A stretch of 64,000 nucleotides of DNA, from positions 11,386,501-11,450,500 of the forward strand of contig NC_135069.1 in the NCBI RefSeq assembly GCF_051401765.1, in the 5' to 3' direction. The position numbers and the translations under genes are program-made. Shown in pieces: positions 24,253 to 36,028 of the stretch (the first letter of the stretch is position 1; every line of letters starts with the position of its first letter). This DNA is from Calliopsis andreniformis. Its lineage: Eukaryota; Arthropoda; Insecta; Hymenoptera; Andrenidae. Under the pieces are notes generated by a model that saw only the letters and a program-made list of their open reading frames with translations, was not told the DNA's origin and did no database searches.

Positions 24253-24402
24253 TATCGTTTGACGAAGCAGAATAGAAAAATAGAAATATTTGAGAAGATG
24301 GTGACTTTGTTCAATCCAAATAATCAATTTTACTCTGAGAAATGACCCAATTCTCTTGCAATAAGAACAGTATACAATATTCTTCTGCTTCGTCAAACAA
24401 TA
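24253..24402. mobile_element. 150-bp inverted-repeat element
   Basis: A perfect 16-bp inverted repeat, GTTTGACGAAGCAGAA, occupies 24257-24272 and 24383-24398. Similarity extends a few bases outward (TATC versus TATT). The size and structure suggest a MITE, but no target duplication is clear and the class is unknown. Alternatively it could be a transcribed hairpin with a large loop. Confidence 0.5.
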
Positions 24403-24670
24403 GAAGGATACTTTTTCAACATACAGTAAAAGTTTCAAGTCAGTCAAATGAATAGTTCTTACAGTCATACCAATGAGCGATAGAGTGAACCTGCTGGTTG
24501 ATGAGAAATATAGTTACAATATGTTTTCGAATCTCCTCTAGAAGAATACTATAACAACTTGACCACGTAACAAAAGCATCGTAAACAAAAAGTCTGACAG
24601 AAATCGGATTTTCATCCACAGAAGAAGAAATTCCCATCATCCAGGAATCAAAATCGTACATCCCACATGT
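24403..24670. other. Spacer, no feature
   Basis: A minus frame (24440-24661) has no recognisable domain. Confidence 0.4.
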
Positions 24671-25640
24671 ACTTCAACAGTGACACAACTCAAGAACCAT
24701 GATTTTCGAATTCCAGCTCTAACTGAAAAAATCGTTCGAACGAAAACTGTTCAGTGTCGAAGGTACACTTTTTCCAGTACCAAACAACGTTCCTCCGAAA
24801 CATTTCCTCGCGCAACGACTAGTTCCCAAGAGAATGTAGGTGATACAGCTACGAGACCCTGTATAATTGGCAATTCACGAAACCAGTACAATGGTCCGAA
24901 GCATCTCGCTTCGTCGAAAAATAGACTCCAACTGCAACTCTTAACCTTTGCTGGCCGCGCGAGGACGACCTACCTGTGCTCGTAGGCCTCGTACAACAGC
25001 CGCAGAAAATCGTGAAGAGCAGCGGCGCGCACGTGTGCATGACGCCTGTGTGCGACCAGCCACGCGGAGGTCTGTTTATATCGACGTCCAGCGAACTTCC
25101 CGCCACGGCTTTATCATTATCGGATGTGACTAATGTGGCGTTTGACGCAACCTCATGTTAGTTATTATTATAGCCCTTGGCAACCGGGCCCTGCCCGCGT
25201 CTTCCGCCCCCTTCGGTCCCCTTCCGCTCCCCCTACGCTCCCCGCGTCGCGTCGCGCACACGAAACGCCCTTTGGACCGAGTCCACATGGCCTTCAGGCC
25301 CCAAACGAGCTCTCTCGATCTCTGGATACGCTGGTTTATTCATTCACCGAACCAGGGACCGGTCGGCAGGTTTCGGTTATTGTTTCTCGGGTTCTACGAG
25401 GGAGACCTGAAAAAAAGAACGTCCCGGCTCCGCTTCTGCAAGCCCTGGTCGCGCGGGCTCGGGGGGTCCTTGTTGGTTTTCGACGGAATCCTGCACACCG
25501 ACGATGGGACCCATTGTTTTATTGGCCACGGATCGGTGATTCTGGAGGACGCCCGATTTCACAGGTCCTCGAGTTCTACCGAAACCTAAACGCCTTCTCG
25601 GCGAATATTTCGGGACACTTTTAACTCGGTATAAACAAGT
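24671..25640. other. Large GC-rich island with overlapping frames
   Basis: Three plus frames (longest 163 residues, 25133-25624) and two minus frames overlap. They are rich in P, R and S and resemble no known family. On the minus strand, GAGCACAG/GTAGGTC at about 24970 is a donor-like site. The island could include an untranslated exon or promoter, but no coding sequence can be supported. Confidence 0.35.
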
Positions 25641-28107
25641 TCGTGGAAATGCACGATTTATGGAACTGTGATGAAACGTACGGTTCGGGAAATTTACAGT
25701 AGACTAGGGAAATGTGCTGCGAAGTGCGACGGGGGATGGAAAAGTGAAATGTAATGAAATGAGGAAAAATGTGAGAATCGAAATTTGAGGTAATGGTACT
25801 GGGGATTTGGAAGAGATTGTTTTTGTCTGATAATGATTATTGAAAGAAGTCAGTGATATTATTAAAGAGGAGTATTTTGTAAAACTTGACTATTGGAGTA
25901 TTTCGATTTGTACATGTATCAACAGAGTCAATATTTAGTAATAGATACATGTGTACTTATGTAGGTACACTTTATCAAAAGTGATAGGTATAGGAAAATA
26001 CTTTCATTTATATTCATCATTTTATTAAACCCTGAAAGATTAAGTGTAGCTATTTTGTCGATATTCACAAGATACTGTTATTACTGTTAAATATTACTTG
26101 CATTGTGACAACACTAAACATAAATTTTTGTGCAATATTCAAACTAATATAATGAGCAAAGAACATATCAAATAATACGTGAATTTTAAATACGTAAACT
26201 TTATGCTTACTACGTTTATTAATACTTAATTTACTTTTGTTTCATCTTCCTATTTGATATTAAAAATTAAGAAAGAAAAAAAACTTAATTTGTATTTCAA
26301 AGTAGTATTTAGCAGAAGGAAATCTTGTTTATAATGCTCGTATATTGTGTGTACAGTCTACAATAACTTATGCTTTCGAATTCGTGCAGGGAAGTAAGTA
26401 CTTATTAAATTTATCTCGCTCATCGCAGATTTTGCTTTGTAAATGCAAATTACTTCTTAATTAATTACTTAATTACAGCCCTCGTAATGCCCTTGGGTCA
26501 TATGTGCATGTTCAACTCATTTTTTTCGTTTATTATAATTTTTAAAACTAACAATAAATTTCTTTTCCTTCGCAGTTTACAAAAAGTTTAATAGCTAACA
26601 GTTTATAGTTTTACTACTTCATACATATTTATTTATATTTGTATGATGTTTCCTGTTACACACTTATTCTATTTTTTAGGCTTACGAATTATTACAAACA
26701 CTTTTTACGTTTTCCTACTAAAATGTTTTTATTCTGAATTATTTTTGGTCAAGATTTTTTAAGAGCAAGCGTGAAGTTTTACTTCGAAGCTTATTTTATA
26801 TGCTTTTTTCCCAACTGAAACCTTAGACGTGTGAGAAATGCAGTCTTTTGTATACAAGTTTATTTTACACCTTGAAATTTCTTAAGCAAACGCAAGTAAA
26901 TTAACTAAAAAAAAGATGCTTTATTTATCCAGCGGACACCGAACATCGAAATTTACACGGTATAATTGTACAAATTGATTTTTAAATGAGTATTTGTGTT
27001 TATTTTCCTTCACTTTACATTTTGCTCAATTCATTAGGTGTGAGCATGATGAATAATTGCAGTATCCAAAAGCGTCTCCTTTCTGTCTTCCTTCAACTAA
27101 AAATTTCCTTCTTTTTCATTCATTTAATAAATCAAGATTATAATTTAAAAAATTTGATCTTTAAGTTATAAGAGACGTTAAGATTTTTTTCACTGCTCTT
27201 TATTTTAGTACTTATAATTCTTTTATGTAAAATACAAAGATTTATGAAGATTTATTTAAAAATATGTTTTGGTAATAAAACTTGACAAATACTCTGAAAA
27301 AGTAGCAAATGAAAAAGGAGGTTACGTAATTTCTTTAAATATTCGACCACGACAGCATAAGATAAACTTAACCAGACACAAATGACCCACGGGCATATGA
27401 AGGCGTGGATAATATCAAATAAGGTGTGGCGTCACAGAAGGGTTAATGAAATCTAACAACGTGATGATCTTGTAACTGGGAGAGACGGAACTAATGTCAC
27501 GCTAAGCGTAGTTTTGGAGTTATTTCGAAAGAAATTTTATATAAACTCTTGCACAACTAAAAAACAGAAAAGATAAGTAATAAGAAAAATTCATAATATT
27601 ACTGAAAATAATTTGTAAGTGGTTTGCAGCTCTCAAAAATTTGTTGGTCAGGTTTCAACTTTGAAAGCATAAATAGCATTGTAAAAATCAGGAAGCTAGT
27701 TTTTAAAAAGACCTCTCTTCACATAAAATCGCTTTTGGTTCCCTAGTTTTAAATACAGTGGCATACAAAAGGAGTTTAAAAATGATGTTTGTAAATATGA
27801 TTATCAATAACTTCTATAATAGACAGTTTATTTTATATAGATCAAATTTACCTATTCTGGGGTACCCCACATTCTGTACAATATAAGTACTTAACAATTT
27901 TGTTTTGTAATATTTCTCTCCACCACTATATTGCTCTAACTTACAATCGTAGATATATTCTGCCCAACTATGGAGAAAAACAGTATCAACTAAAAATATT
28001 TTATTACTATTTTGGACTAAAACAAGTCGCAAAATATTCAAAATTATCCAAAAATGCAAAACATTCAATTCTATAATTTTTCTGTAAGTTACTATCTTTC
28101 TGCATAG
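25641..28107. other. Long AT-rich spacer
   Basis: Nearly 2.5 kb of AT-rich DNA with no gene. A Tc1-like solo end (CAGTGGCATACAAAAGGAG, near 27756) has no partner nearby. The palindrome TGGGGTACCCCA lies near 27857. Confidence 0.45.
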
Positions 28108-28118
28108 TTGAGTAGTAT

Positions 28119-28268
28119 TTTTTTTTTTATTTGGTTGTTTATAGTCCCATCAACAACTAGTCAAGTTATTAGCGACTAGATACAAGGTGAATTGTTACAA
28201 TATTTTCAGGAGATTAGTTTTTTCCAAGGAGGACAGTAGGTTTTTAATCCGTTGTGATATTACACAGT
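28119..28268 (-). mobile_element. 5'-truncated LINE tail (150 bp), minus strand
   Basis: On the minus strand the segment ends in an A-run (T's at 28118-28128), preceded by GTCGCTAATAACTTGACTAG and TTGTTGATGGGAC, a 3'-UTR form seen in I/Jockey-group non-LTR elements and related to the tail at 36.3 kb. The last residues before the stop read LLSSLEKTNLLKIL, parallel to the end of the 36.3-kb LINE (VIHFLKHVNLLNQI). An 11-bp imperfect target duplication flanks it: TTGAGTAGTAT at 28108-28118 and TTGAGTACTAT at 28269-28279. Noncoding relic. Confidence 0.65.
28195..28268 (-). pseudogene. C-terminal end of LINE ORF2 (fragment)
   Basis: Only about the last 24 codons remain, ending at a stop whose complement is at 28195-28197. 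A stop also interrupts the frame just upstream of the insertion boundary, as expected of flanking DNA. There is no catalytic domain. Confidence 0.55.
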
Positions 28269-28279
28269 TTGAGTACTAT

Positions 28280-28780
28280 TGTTACACTCTGCCACACAGT
28301 TCTATGCATAATAAAGAAACTACAATTTGCATCTGTTACTTCAATACACGCTACTTTTTGTATTAAAATCGAAGGCTGAAGAAAAACACCTGGCCATTGC
28401 TCTAGCTCGCGTCCATTGCTAGTTCCGTACCTTCCCTCGCGCGTCGTGTGGAGGCTGTTGTTTATTCGTCGATACAGACGTGTCATCGCAGAAATATCTC
28501 TGTCTTGGCGTTATCGAATACTACCGCTACTGTTTACGCATATCTTTCGTGTTATCGTGACGGGCACGAAAGCGTGACGAGCTTATCTGTTCCTCGATAT
28601 TCGTCGAAACGATCGTTCCCCTCGCGAGCCACTGATGGTGGTTTCTTAGCGGGGCACCCAGTATGTGCTGAGGAACGAATCGAGGCAGCGTGAAGAATCC
28701 TCACGCTACCGTAACTGCTAACACGGGTTAATCTTGCTTAATAACACCCGCAGCGCCGTGTGTGTCTCACCCTTTGCCAT
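28280..28780. other. GC-moderate island
   Basis: A short minus frame (28244-28486) and a plus frame (28448-28693) are present; neither product is recognised. CpG content is raised from 28400 onward. Confidence 0.35.
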
Positions 28781-29110
28781 CGTTCATTATCGTTTGCGTA
28801 ATTTTTTACGGTTCTGCGTGGAATAAACGATATTAATAACACCAGTAATTAGACCAAGATAATCACCAGGGAGTATTTGTTAATTATCGATTGGCATCGT
28901 ATGATAACGGCAAAGAAAAGGGGCAGAGGCGGGCGATATGGCAATTTTTTACGGCCCAGTTAAGCTCAAGGTGCTTCTCCTGCTGGAGATGTTGCGTTAC
29001 CTTGTAAATAAATATTAAGTATATTTAATTAATTACTGGCGAGAGGGCTTTATTTAATTAACCTTTTCGACGATTTGCTATTGATACTTTTACTATGGCC
29101 ACACGTGATT
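28781..29110. promoter_or_regulatory. Candidate conserved noncoding element, TAATTA-rich
   Basis: TTAATTA/TAATTA-type cores are dense (near 28848, 28881, 29026, 29056) alongside ATCGATTGG, AGATAATC and GGCAATTTTTTACGG words, in a block with few obvious decay features. No protein frame. Judged an enhancer candidate on texture alone. Confidence 0.3.
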
Positions 29111-29284
29111 CTCGTTCCCAATGGACAAGTAACCGCGTTATGAAAGCAGAGAGTGGGATATCTTTTGAGAAATATCTTGTGATAATTTTGTCAGTAATTA
29201 ATTCTGGATAAGAGCTCTTTTTACACATTCTTAAATATCCAACGGGGGTTCTTAACGAAGTAAGTATGTATATCTGTAGTTATA

Positions 29285-29876
29285 AAGCCTTGTTTAGATT
29301 AGACCATTTACTTGAATTCAAGCAGCTTGAATGCAAGCGATTTGAAGCATCTTGACCAATGTGAACGTGTTACATATTTGACTTGACTTGAAACATCCCT
29401 TCAAGTTTCTATTATTTCGTTTAGATAGATTCAGATCAGTCAAATTACTTGAATTTAACTGGCAACAATTTGAGGCAATTTGATCAATGCAAATGTGTTA
29501 TTTTACTTGACTTGAAACGTCCTCTCAAACTTCAAGTGAAATTAACGTCTTTCCAATTTTTCCTTGCCTTGAAATACACATTGATTACTGTATACCATAA
29601 TGTATACTGTATTATACAGAGCTAGTTTCAAGCAAGTCGACAAACATAAACGTCAAGAAATCTATCAAAAGTGTGTCTTCTTTGAAAAATACATAATCAA
29701 ATAACTAGCATACATTACTTCTTCCGACTCCATTTTAACTATTTTTGTATGACAGCTTAAATTCAAGTTACATCTGAATCCAAGTACCTTGACTTGTATG
29801 AACACAAACTTGAAATCAAGCTACTTGAATACAAGGGGTTTAAATTCAAGTTACTTGACTAATTGGAACGAAGCTT
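29285..29876. mobile_element. Fold-back-like TIR element (592 bp)
   Basis: The ends are inverted copies: the left begins AAGCCTTGTTTAGATTAGAC and the right, read inward, AAGCTTCGTTCCAATTAGTC, both continuing into ACTTGAATTCAA/ACTTGAATTTAA. The interior holds a degenerate tandem duplication of about 110-130 bp (roughly 29309-29420 and 29440-29545), with matching order of ACTTGAATT, GATCAATG/GACCAATG and TTGACTTGAAAC blocks. Many further CTTGAA/TTCAAG words lie in both orientations. No transposase frame is present and no clear target duplication was found, so the superfamily is uncertain. Confidence 0.55.
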
Positions 29877-29907
29877 AAAATAAACTGACCTAAGTCACAA
29901 TGTTTCT

Positions 29908-30090
29908 GTTCTCGAGATATTGATGTTTAAAATTTTCGGCTTCAGTACTATCTTACGAATTTGCGTCTTCTTGAACCCATATTTTGAAGTGAAAAACTTC
30001 TTCCAATGCCTTTTCTTCTTTCCAAAAATATAAATCGAATTTTTGGAAAATGTGACAGGTTGTTTTGCATTAGAGCCACAGGTATATGCA
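29908..30090 (+). repeat. Dispersed repeat family A copy
   Basis: Contains the family's 5' blocks (TCTTGAACCCATATTTTGAAG, AGTGAAAAACTTCTTCC) and 3' blocks (AAAAATATAAAT, GGAAAATGTGACAGGTTG, TTTTGCATTAGAGCCACAGG) but lacks the TAGATCTTAATTAAGGCC segment. It starts only about 30 bp beyond the fold-back-like element. A minus-strand frame crossing it is not a gene. Confidence 0.55.
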
Positions 30091-31999
30091 TATACACGTC
30101 CGCTTGACTGGCGGAAGAGCACCGAAACTTGTATGTTTTCTCGCTGCTACCGAGCTAATCGCGTGAGTGTAATGCGCGCTAATTCACCGACGCCTAGCAA
30201 ACGAGAGGATCCTCTTGGGAATCGCTTCGATAAAGAATCCGCCGATGGCGAGTCCCAGGTAATACCTCGACGCGGCGCTAATTACTTTAAATTACTATTT
30301 TCATAACCAGCTGTTTCGTGTTGCTCCCTTCATTACGACTGTTTAACGTGGGAGTCTCTGAGAGCGCGTCGGGGGGATTGCTAGGTGAGAAATGCTGCGA
30401 GCAGAAGCAAGATGTTTGTAAACCTGTTTTCTTTTGCTTTCACGTCTTCTGTTGCTCGTGTCGGTACTTGTTCAAAACACAATTACGTAACTGAGGCTCT
30501 GAAAGGCGTGGACTTGTAAATCTGATGTCAATTAGGGAAATTACACTTGGGGGGTCATATTTTTACCGAATAGGAAATTCGACGATTGTAACCTTAATTG
30601 TTTTGGTGTAACTTATTTACATCGAAAAGAAGTGACTGAAGTACCTATACCTGTTTGCTGCTTAAATAAGAGTGAGGATGAAAATGATGCAGAATTAGTA
30701 TGATTTTACAAACTTCACACTTCAGGAATTAATACATCTTCATGCACAGATTTTTTAAAATTCAGAAAATTTTAAATTTAAAATAAATTAAAAATTTTTT
30801 AAAATTTAGAAAAATTTGAATTACTGTAATTACGCTTTTTATGTAAATATACAAAAGTATCCTGTAATATCTGGACAATATTTCAGGGATTGATTCAGTA
30901 TGTAGATACCTAGAAACAATGAAAGAAGTTCATGTAAAAATATATCTTACTTGTGTGTAGGGATACTTGAAATCCCTAGTGTACCAAATTAAACAAGAGT
31001 TTCAGCAGATGCTATGTTGCAAGATAGTTATATCAAGCATCTGCTGTGAAGTTAATTAACGAATACAAAACTTATTATATCGCGTAAACGAGGTCAAATA
31101 GACGTATGTTTATATACATATTTTTCATTGTTTTAGATCTGCACTCCCTAAACAAACAATAGCTCGCATATTATAGAACACCCAGTATCTTTCTAATTAA
31201 AAGAGACCGGTAATAGTGCTACAGAGTTGCTCTCTGCTAATTACGAAATTTCCTGGACATAAAGAAATAATTCACAATAAACTAAATAGCCTTTAATACG
31301 TCTACGCAGGATGATCATCGCAGTCGACTTAATTAGCGGCGAATTAAGTGAAGAATAATTCGAATGGAAAGGTCATCTAGCCACGTTAATAAAATTTCCA
31401 TCGTTAAACGCACGCCCTTCCTCCCTTTGTGTACCGTAAACACGAGCGTCGCGACAGCCAGTAGTTTGCCAGAGAAATACATAAATTGATCGATCGACGC
31501 ATTGCCAGCAGGAAGTCGAAACGCAGGGAAAAAAGTCGACGTTAACAGTCGGCACATAAATCCTTGGAGCTTATTACGAATACGTAACGCGGCTTACGAG
31601 GTTTATCGATATTGATTTATTCATAACCGAGCTCTCTTCCTTTTAGCATCTCGTTAATCTTGGACTCGTTGATTACGGCTTGATCGCTGGCCGACGTGTC
31701 CGCTCTGCGAAAACCTTGCCCTCCTACACAAGGTTCGCCTTAAATCACCGCCGTCCGATAATTGAGGAGGGGGTCCTTGCGCTGCAGCGGCACCTCATTT
31801 CAGGCGCACCCCGCGAAATTGGGAGAACGAGCAGTGGCCGCGCCCTTGTCCCGCCCTTCGTGCGTCGGCGCCAAGCTTCCGTGATGCCGGATCCCTCTTC
31901 GGGAACTATATCTAGATCTCTCTTTTCATGCCCCTCTGTAACCTTCTTCCATGTGCATTCCCTTTTCTTGTTAATATGATGAAGGCCTCGGTTTTGATA
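30091..31999. other. Mosaic of GC-richer islands and AT-rich spacer
   Basis: GC-richer patches at 30090-30560 and 31200-31990 carry short frames without known domains (for example plus 30043-30306 and plus 31680-31979). The centre is AT-rich. A small hairpin with 11-bp perfect arms (CAGCAGATGCT) occupies 31003-31046. A relic MITE end lies near 31176. Confidence 0.35.
31003..31046. repeat. Small perfect hairpin, 11-bp arms
   Basis: CAGCAGATGCT at 31003-31013 pairs with AGCATCTGCTG at 31036-31046 across a 22-nt loop. The stem is too short for a typical pre-miRNA and there is no flanking lower stem. It may be a chance or relic transposon palindrome. Confidence 0.45.
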
Positions 32000-32006
32000 C
32001 GAGAAC

Positions 32007-33614
32007 TGTCAATGTGCGTATTAGACATGCAGGTGTCTCGAAAGTGACAGAACTCGGATAACGCAGTTTTAGAGTTACAAGTATGAATCTGTTTGGTAAA
32101 TACACTTCTTCTATTCATCCTGTAAAACGTTTGTTAATTAAGCTTCGAAAGTGTAGGATTTAGGTACAATCAATCAATGTGCATATTAGACAATGTCAAT
32201 GTACATATTAGACATGTAGGTGTCTCGAAAGTGATAGAACTCAGATAACGCAGTTTTAGAGTTACAATTCGTTTGGTAAATACACTTCTATTCGTCCTGT
32301 AAAACGTTTGTTAATTAAGCTTCGAAAGTGTAGGATTTAGGTACAGTCAATCAATGTGCATATTAGACAATGTCAATGTGCATATTAGACATGTAGATGT
32401 CTCGAAAGTGACAGAACTCGGATAACGCAGTTTTAGAGTTACAAGTATGAATCTGTTTGTTAAATACACTTCTATTCGTCCTGTAAAACGTTTGTTAATT
32501 AAGCTTCGAAAGTGTAGGATTTAGGTACAATCAATCAATGTGCATATTAGACAGTGTCAATGTGCATATTAGACATGTAGGTGTCTCGAAAGTGACAGAA
32601 CTCGGATAACGCAGTTTTAGAGTTACAAGTATGAATTCGTTTGGTAAAGACACTTCTATTCATCCTGTAAAACGTTTGTTAATTAAGCTTCGAAAGTGTA
32701 GGATTTAGGTACAATCAATCAATGTGCATATTAGACATGTAGGTATCTCGAAAGTGACAGAACTCGGATAACGCAGTTTTAGAGTTACAAGTATGAATCT
32801 GTTTGTTAAATACACTTCTATTCATCCTGTAAAACGTTTGTTAATTAAGCTTCGAAAGTGTAGGATTTAGGTACGATCAATCAATGTGCATATTAGACAA
32901 TGTCAATGTGTATATTAGACATGTAGATGTCTCGAAAGTGACAGAACTCGGATAACGCAGTTTTAGAGTTACAAGTATGAATCTGTTTGGTAAAGACACT
33001 TCTATTCATCCTGTAAAACGTTTGTTAATTAAGCTTCGAAAGTGTAGGATTTAGGTACAATCAATCAATGTGCATATTAGACAATGTCACTGTACATACA
33101 TATTAGACATGTAGGTGTCTCGAAAGTGATAGAACTCAGATAACGCAGTTTTAGAGTTACAAGTATGAATCTGTTTGGTAAAGACACTTCTATGCATCCT
33201 GTAAAACGTTTGTTAATTAACCTTCGAAAGTGTAGGATTTAGATACAATCAATCAATGTGCATATTAGACAATGTCAATGTGTATATTAGACATGTAGAT
33301 GTCTCGAAAGTGACAGAACTCGGATAACGCAGTTTTAGAGTTGCAAGTATGAATCTGTTTGGTAAAGACACTTCTATTCATCCTATAAAACGTTTATTAA
33401 TTAAGCTTCGAAAGTGTAGGATTTAGGTACAATCAATCAATGTGCATATTAGACAATGTCAATGTGCATATTAGACATGTAGGTGTCCCGAAAGTGACAG
33501 AACTCAGATAACGCATTTTAGAGTTACAAGTATGAATCTGTTTGTTAAATACACTTCTATTCATCCTGTAAAACGTTTGGTAATTAAGCATCGAATGTGT
33601 AGGATTTAGGTACG
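32007..33614 (+). repeat. Satellite-like tandem array, nine ~184-bp units
   Basis: Nine head-to-tail copies share an anchor TGTCTCGAAAGTGA at about 32034, 32221, 32398, 32582, 32744, 32928, 33116, 33300 and 33484, giving spacings of 187, 177, 184, 162, 184, 188, 184 and 184. Each unit runs through GGATAACGCAGTTTTAGAG, then AAAACGTTTGTTAATTAAGC and GTGTAGGATTTAGGTAC. Most units hold a nested ~21-bp duplication of AATGTGCATATTAGAC; the fifth (32744 anchor) and the first have one copy, which explains the shortest spacing. Units differ at only a few positions, implying recent amplification or homogenisation. No frame is conserved through the array. Confidence 0.9.
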
Positions 33615-33969
33615 ATTTAAAGAATTTTTCAAATAGAATATATTAGATACAAATGATGTAGAATATGTTAGGTACCATAACTATTTTTTAAAATAGTTAT
33701 TTAAGTAAGGTAACTTTGATTAAGTAAAACTGCTCTTTATGTCAATGTTTTGTAGGTAATAATTTTCGTTTTAGTTCATAAGTAGATTTTTGCTTTCCCT
33801 GAAGAACATAGTTCTTTTACTTGTGTTACTTTCCAAATACATGTGCGATATCGTCTGTTTTTATTTATCAATGTGTCAAAATTACAGATTTAAGAAAAGT
33901 TCATAAATCACAGAAATAATGTTTACTTATACAATTCTTTACTTTTATTCAATATTAACAAGGAAAAAC
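33615..33969. other. AT-rich spacer after the array
   Basis: No feature; ordinary AT-rich DNA. Confidence 0.5.
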
Positions 33970-34192
33970 CAGTGTCGGACAAAAGAAAGTTTAAAAAGCA
34001 AGCTAAATGGAGAAACATACTAATTTTACAAAACAAAGTTATTGAGAATTTAGGTTATACAGAATATAGGGAATATGTTGTACCACAGAATGAATACATC
34101 TTATATAAATATAAAGTAAACTGTCTGTTATAGAAGTTAGTAATAATCATTTATAAAAAGATCAGTGTTAAACTTTATTTTGTCCGCCACCG
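33970..34192. mobile_element. Tc1-type MITE (223 bp)
   Basis: Termini at 33970-33994 and 34168-34192 are 25-bp inverted repeats matching at 22 positions. They read CAGTGTCGGACAAAAGAAAG on the left and CGGTGGCGGACAAAATAAAG inward on the right, the CAGTG-GCGGACAAAA class found on Tc1/mariner elements. TA follows the right end; the left flank has mutated to AC. The interior is AT-rich and noncoding. Confidence 0.7.
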
Positions 34193-35330
34193 TATTTTAA
34201 AAAAATAGTAATATAGTAATGTTAATATTGTAATATTAATATGTTTCTGAAATTCTGCAAAAGAGGTCCAGTTACTTGCAACTTTCCAAAATTAAATTTT
34301 CAATTCTAGGAAGTAAGCACATTGCACATGTCTACAAATTCCGCCTATGTTTCTCTGTAGATATGTCATCTTATATCTATTCATATTAATCTCATTTTAA
34401 CTCTTAAAAGCTATCATCAAATTGGCGCAAACTTTGTGACGTAACGAAGTACATGAAATAATTGATCTACTTTAAAATAAAGTTTCGAACATTACTCATA
34501 GCCTCAATGAATATCTAAACAGTTGGTATTACAAGTTTTTACGGATCTTTTAATATCTGATATTAACCCTCTCTCTGAAAACTTATTTTTACTGACGTTG
34601 TTTACAAAATGGATTCAAGCAGTTTTTTATTTTTCTATATTTTGCAAAATCTAAAAAATTGTTAAATACTCTACCAAGTTTCTAAAATATCATCCCATAG
34701 TTTCTATCGCAGTATGTTTTCTACACGTTTTTTGCAACAATGCTGGACAAAATTTAAACACAAAGTGGTTGGGGTGGTAAACGATCCAGATTGCAGACGG
34801 AGGGTTAAAAAAATTCATAAGGGGTGAAATTCCTCTCATGATAACCTTCAAGGTTTAATATGAAGTTAATATAAAAATACAGCTACAAAGTCTAGACAAG
34901 TTATACTGTAATCGGTATCATTAAGTTCACAAAATTTTAAAAACTCATAATTCTTTGTTAAAAAAGCTCATAATTCAAGATTCTTCTTGAAACCAATTTA
35001 TTGCATGTGTGGCAAAGTAGGAAAATACTTTCAAAAAATAACTCCAATTAGAGAATAAATTCAATTTTTCTAAGTTTGAATTTAAAGCACTTTACCATCC
35101 AGTTGTATATTATTGCTATATCGTTAAAACATAACAAGATTACAAGAAAACAAAATTTCCAAAGTCACAAATTTCTAAAATTTCATTTTCAATATAAAAA
35201 AACCGACAATTCAATTCCAGGTCCCAAAGATAGTTAGAACTACTCACACAATCGACCAAAAAATACTTCACAGTCTAGCACAAATGTAATCTCAATTCTA
35301 TCAACCACAGTTGATAACCAATCATACTTC
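34193..35330. other. AT-rich noncoding spacer
   Basis: No supportable gene or repeat. Confidence 0.5.
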
Positions 35331-36014
35331 ACGTTTCAAATAACACGTTGGCGTTAGAGCACGAAATATTTCTTAGCCGATCGTACAATTCACCTGATCC
35401 AAATTGCATAAATTGTTTTGCCCCGCGTTTTGTCGTTTCTCCCCGTAACACTAAACATTATTACATCGGTCCATAACGATCGTCAGTTTTTTCAACCCCA
35501 GTTTCCTTGGCTTGTAAAGCGGATGCTATAACACCTAAAAATTTCACGTGTCATTACCTGGTGATATGTTTCTTTGGCGTAGCGTCGCTGGCGTTGTCAG
35601 GAGGACGGGGCGGAAACAAACTGTGAAAGGCAAGGAGGGTTTACCGAAAGGGAACCTCGCGCGCAGAGAAGGAGGGGCGATGGTACACATTTTTGCCGCT
35701 TTCGCTCCTTTAATGGCATCGGTGCCCCTCGCAATTTGTTCGTATCGCTGGTCCCCTGGTATTCCCGGTGCTTCCTTGCGCGTATTTCCTTCGTTGGTTT
35801 TTACTCGACTCGACTGGCACGTGGTTACACACGGTTAGAACTTGTTAGTCATTACCACATTGCTAAATATCGAAGCTCCATTTCATAATGAGTCTGCAGA
35901 GGGCGTTAACACGTTTCACGGGCGAAAAAATTGGGCAACTTGGTTGCGATACTTTATCGACATTGAGCAAGTAGATTATTGGGAATTAGGATCATTGGGA
36001 ATATCTGTTCTACC
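35331..36014. other. GC-richer island before the LINE
   Basis: Plus frames at 35548-35838 (96 residues) and 35842-36045 have no recognisable domain; the second runs into the LINE insertion by chance. Confidence 0.35.
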
Positions 36015-36028
36015 AGTAATAGAGGAGA

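Noticed and set aside
25133..25624. 163-residue plus frame with two alternative frames over the same bases
   Set aside because: Three frames are open together; the peptides are P/R/S-rich without motifs.
27756..27785. CAGTGGCATACAAAAGGAG as a Tc1 element
   Set aside because: No inverted partner could be found within several hundred bases on either side.
27814..28068. 84-residue minus frame as a possible transposon protein
   Set aside because: No motif recognised; AT-rich composition explains it, and it lies outside the LINE tail's duplication boundaries.
31003..31046. Hairpin as a possible microRNA
   Set aside because: The stem is only 11 bp with a 22-nt loop; a pre-miRNA needs roughly 22 paired bases, and no known insect miRNA sequence is recognised.
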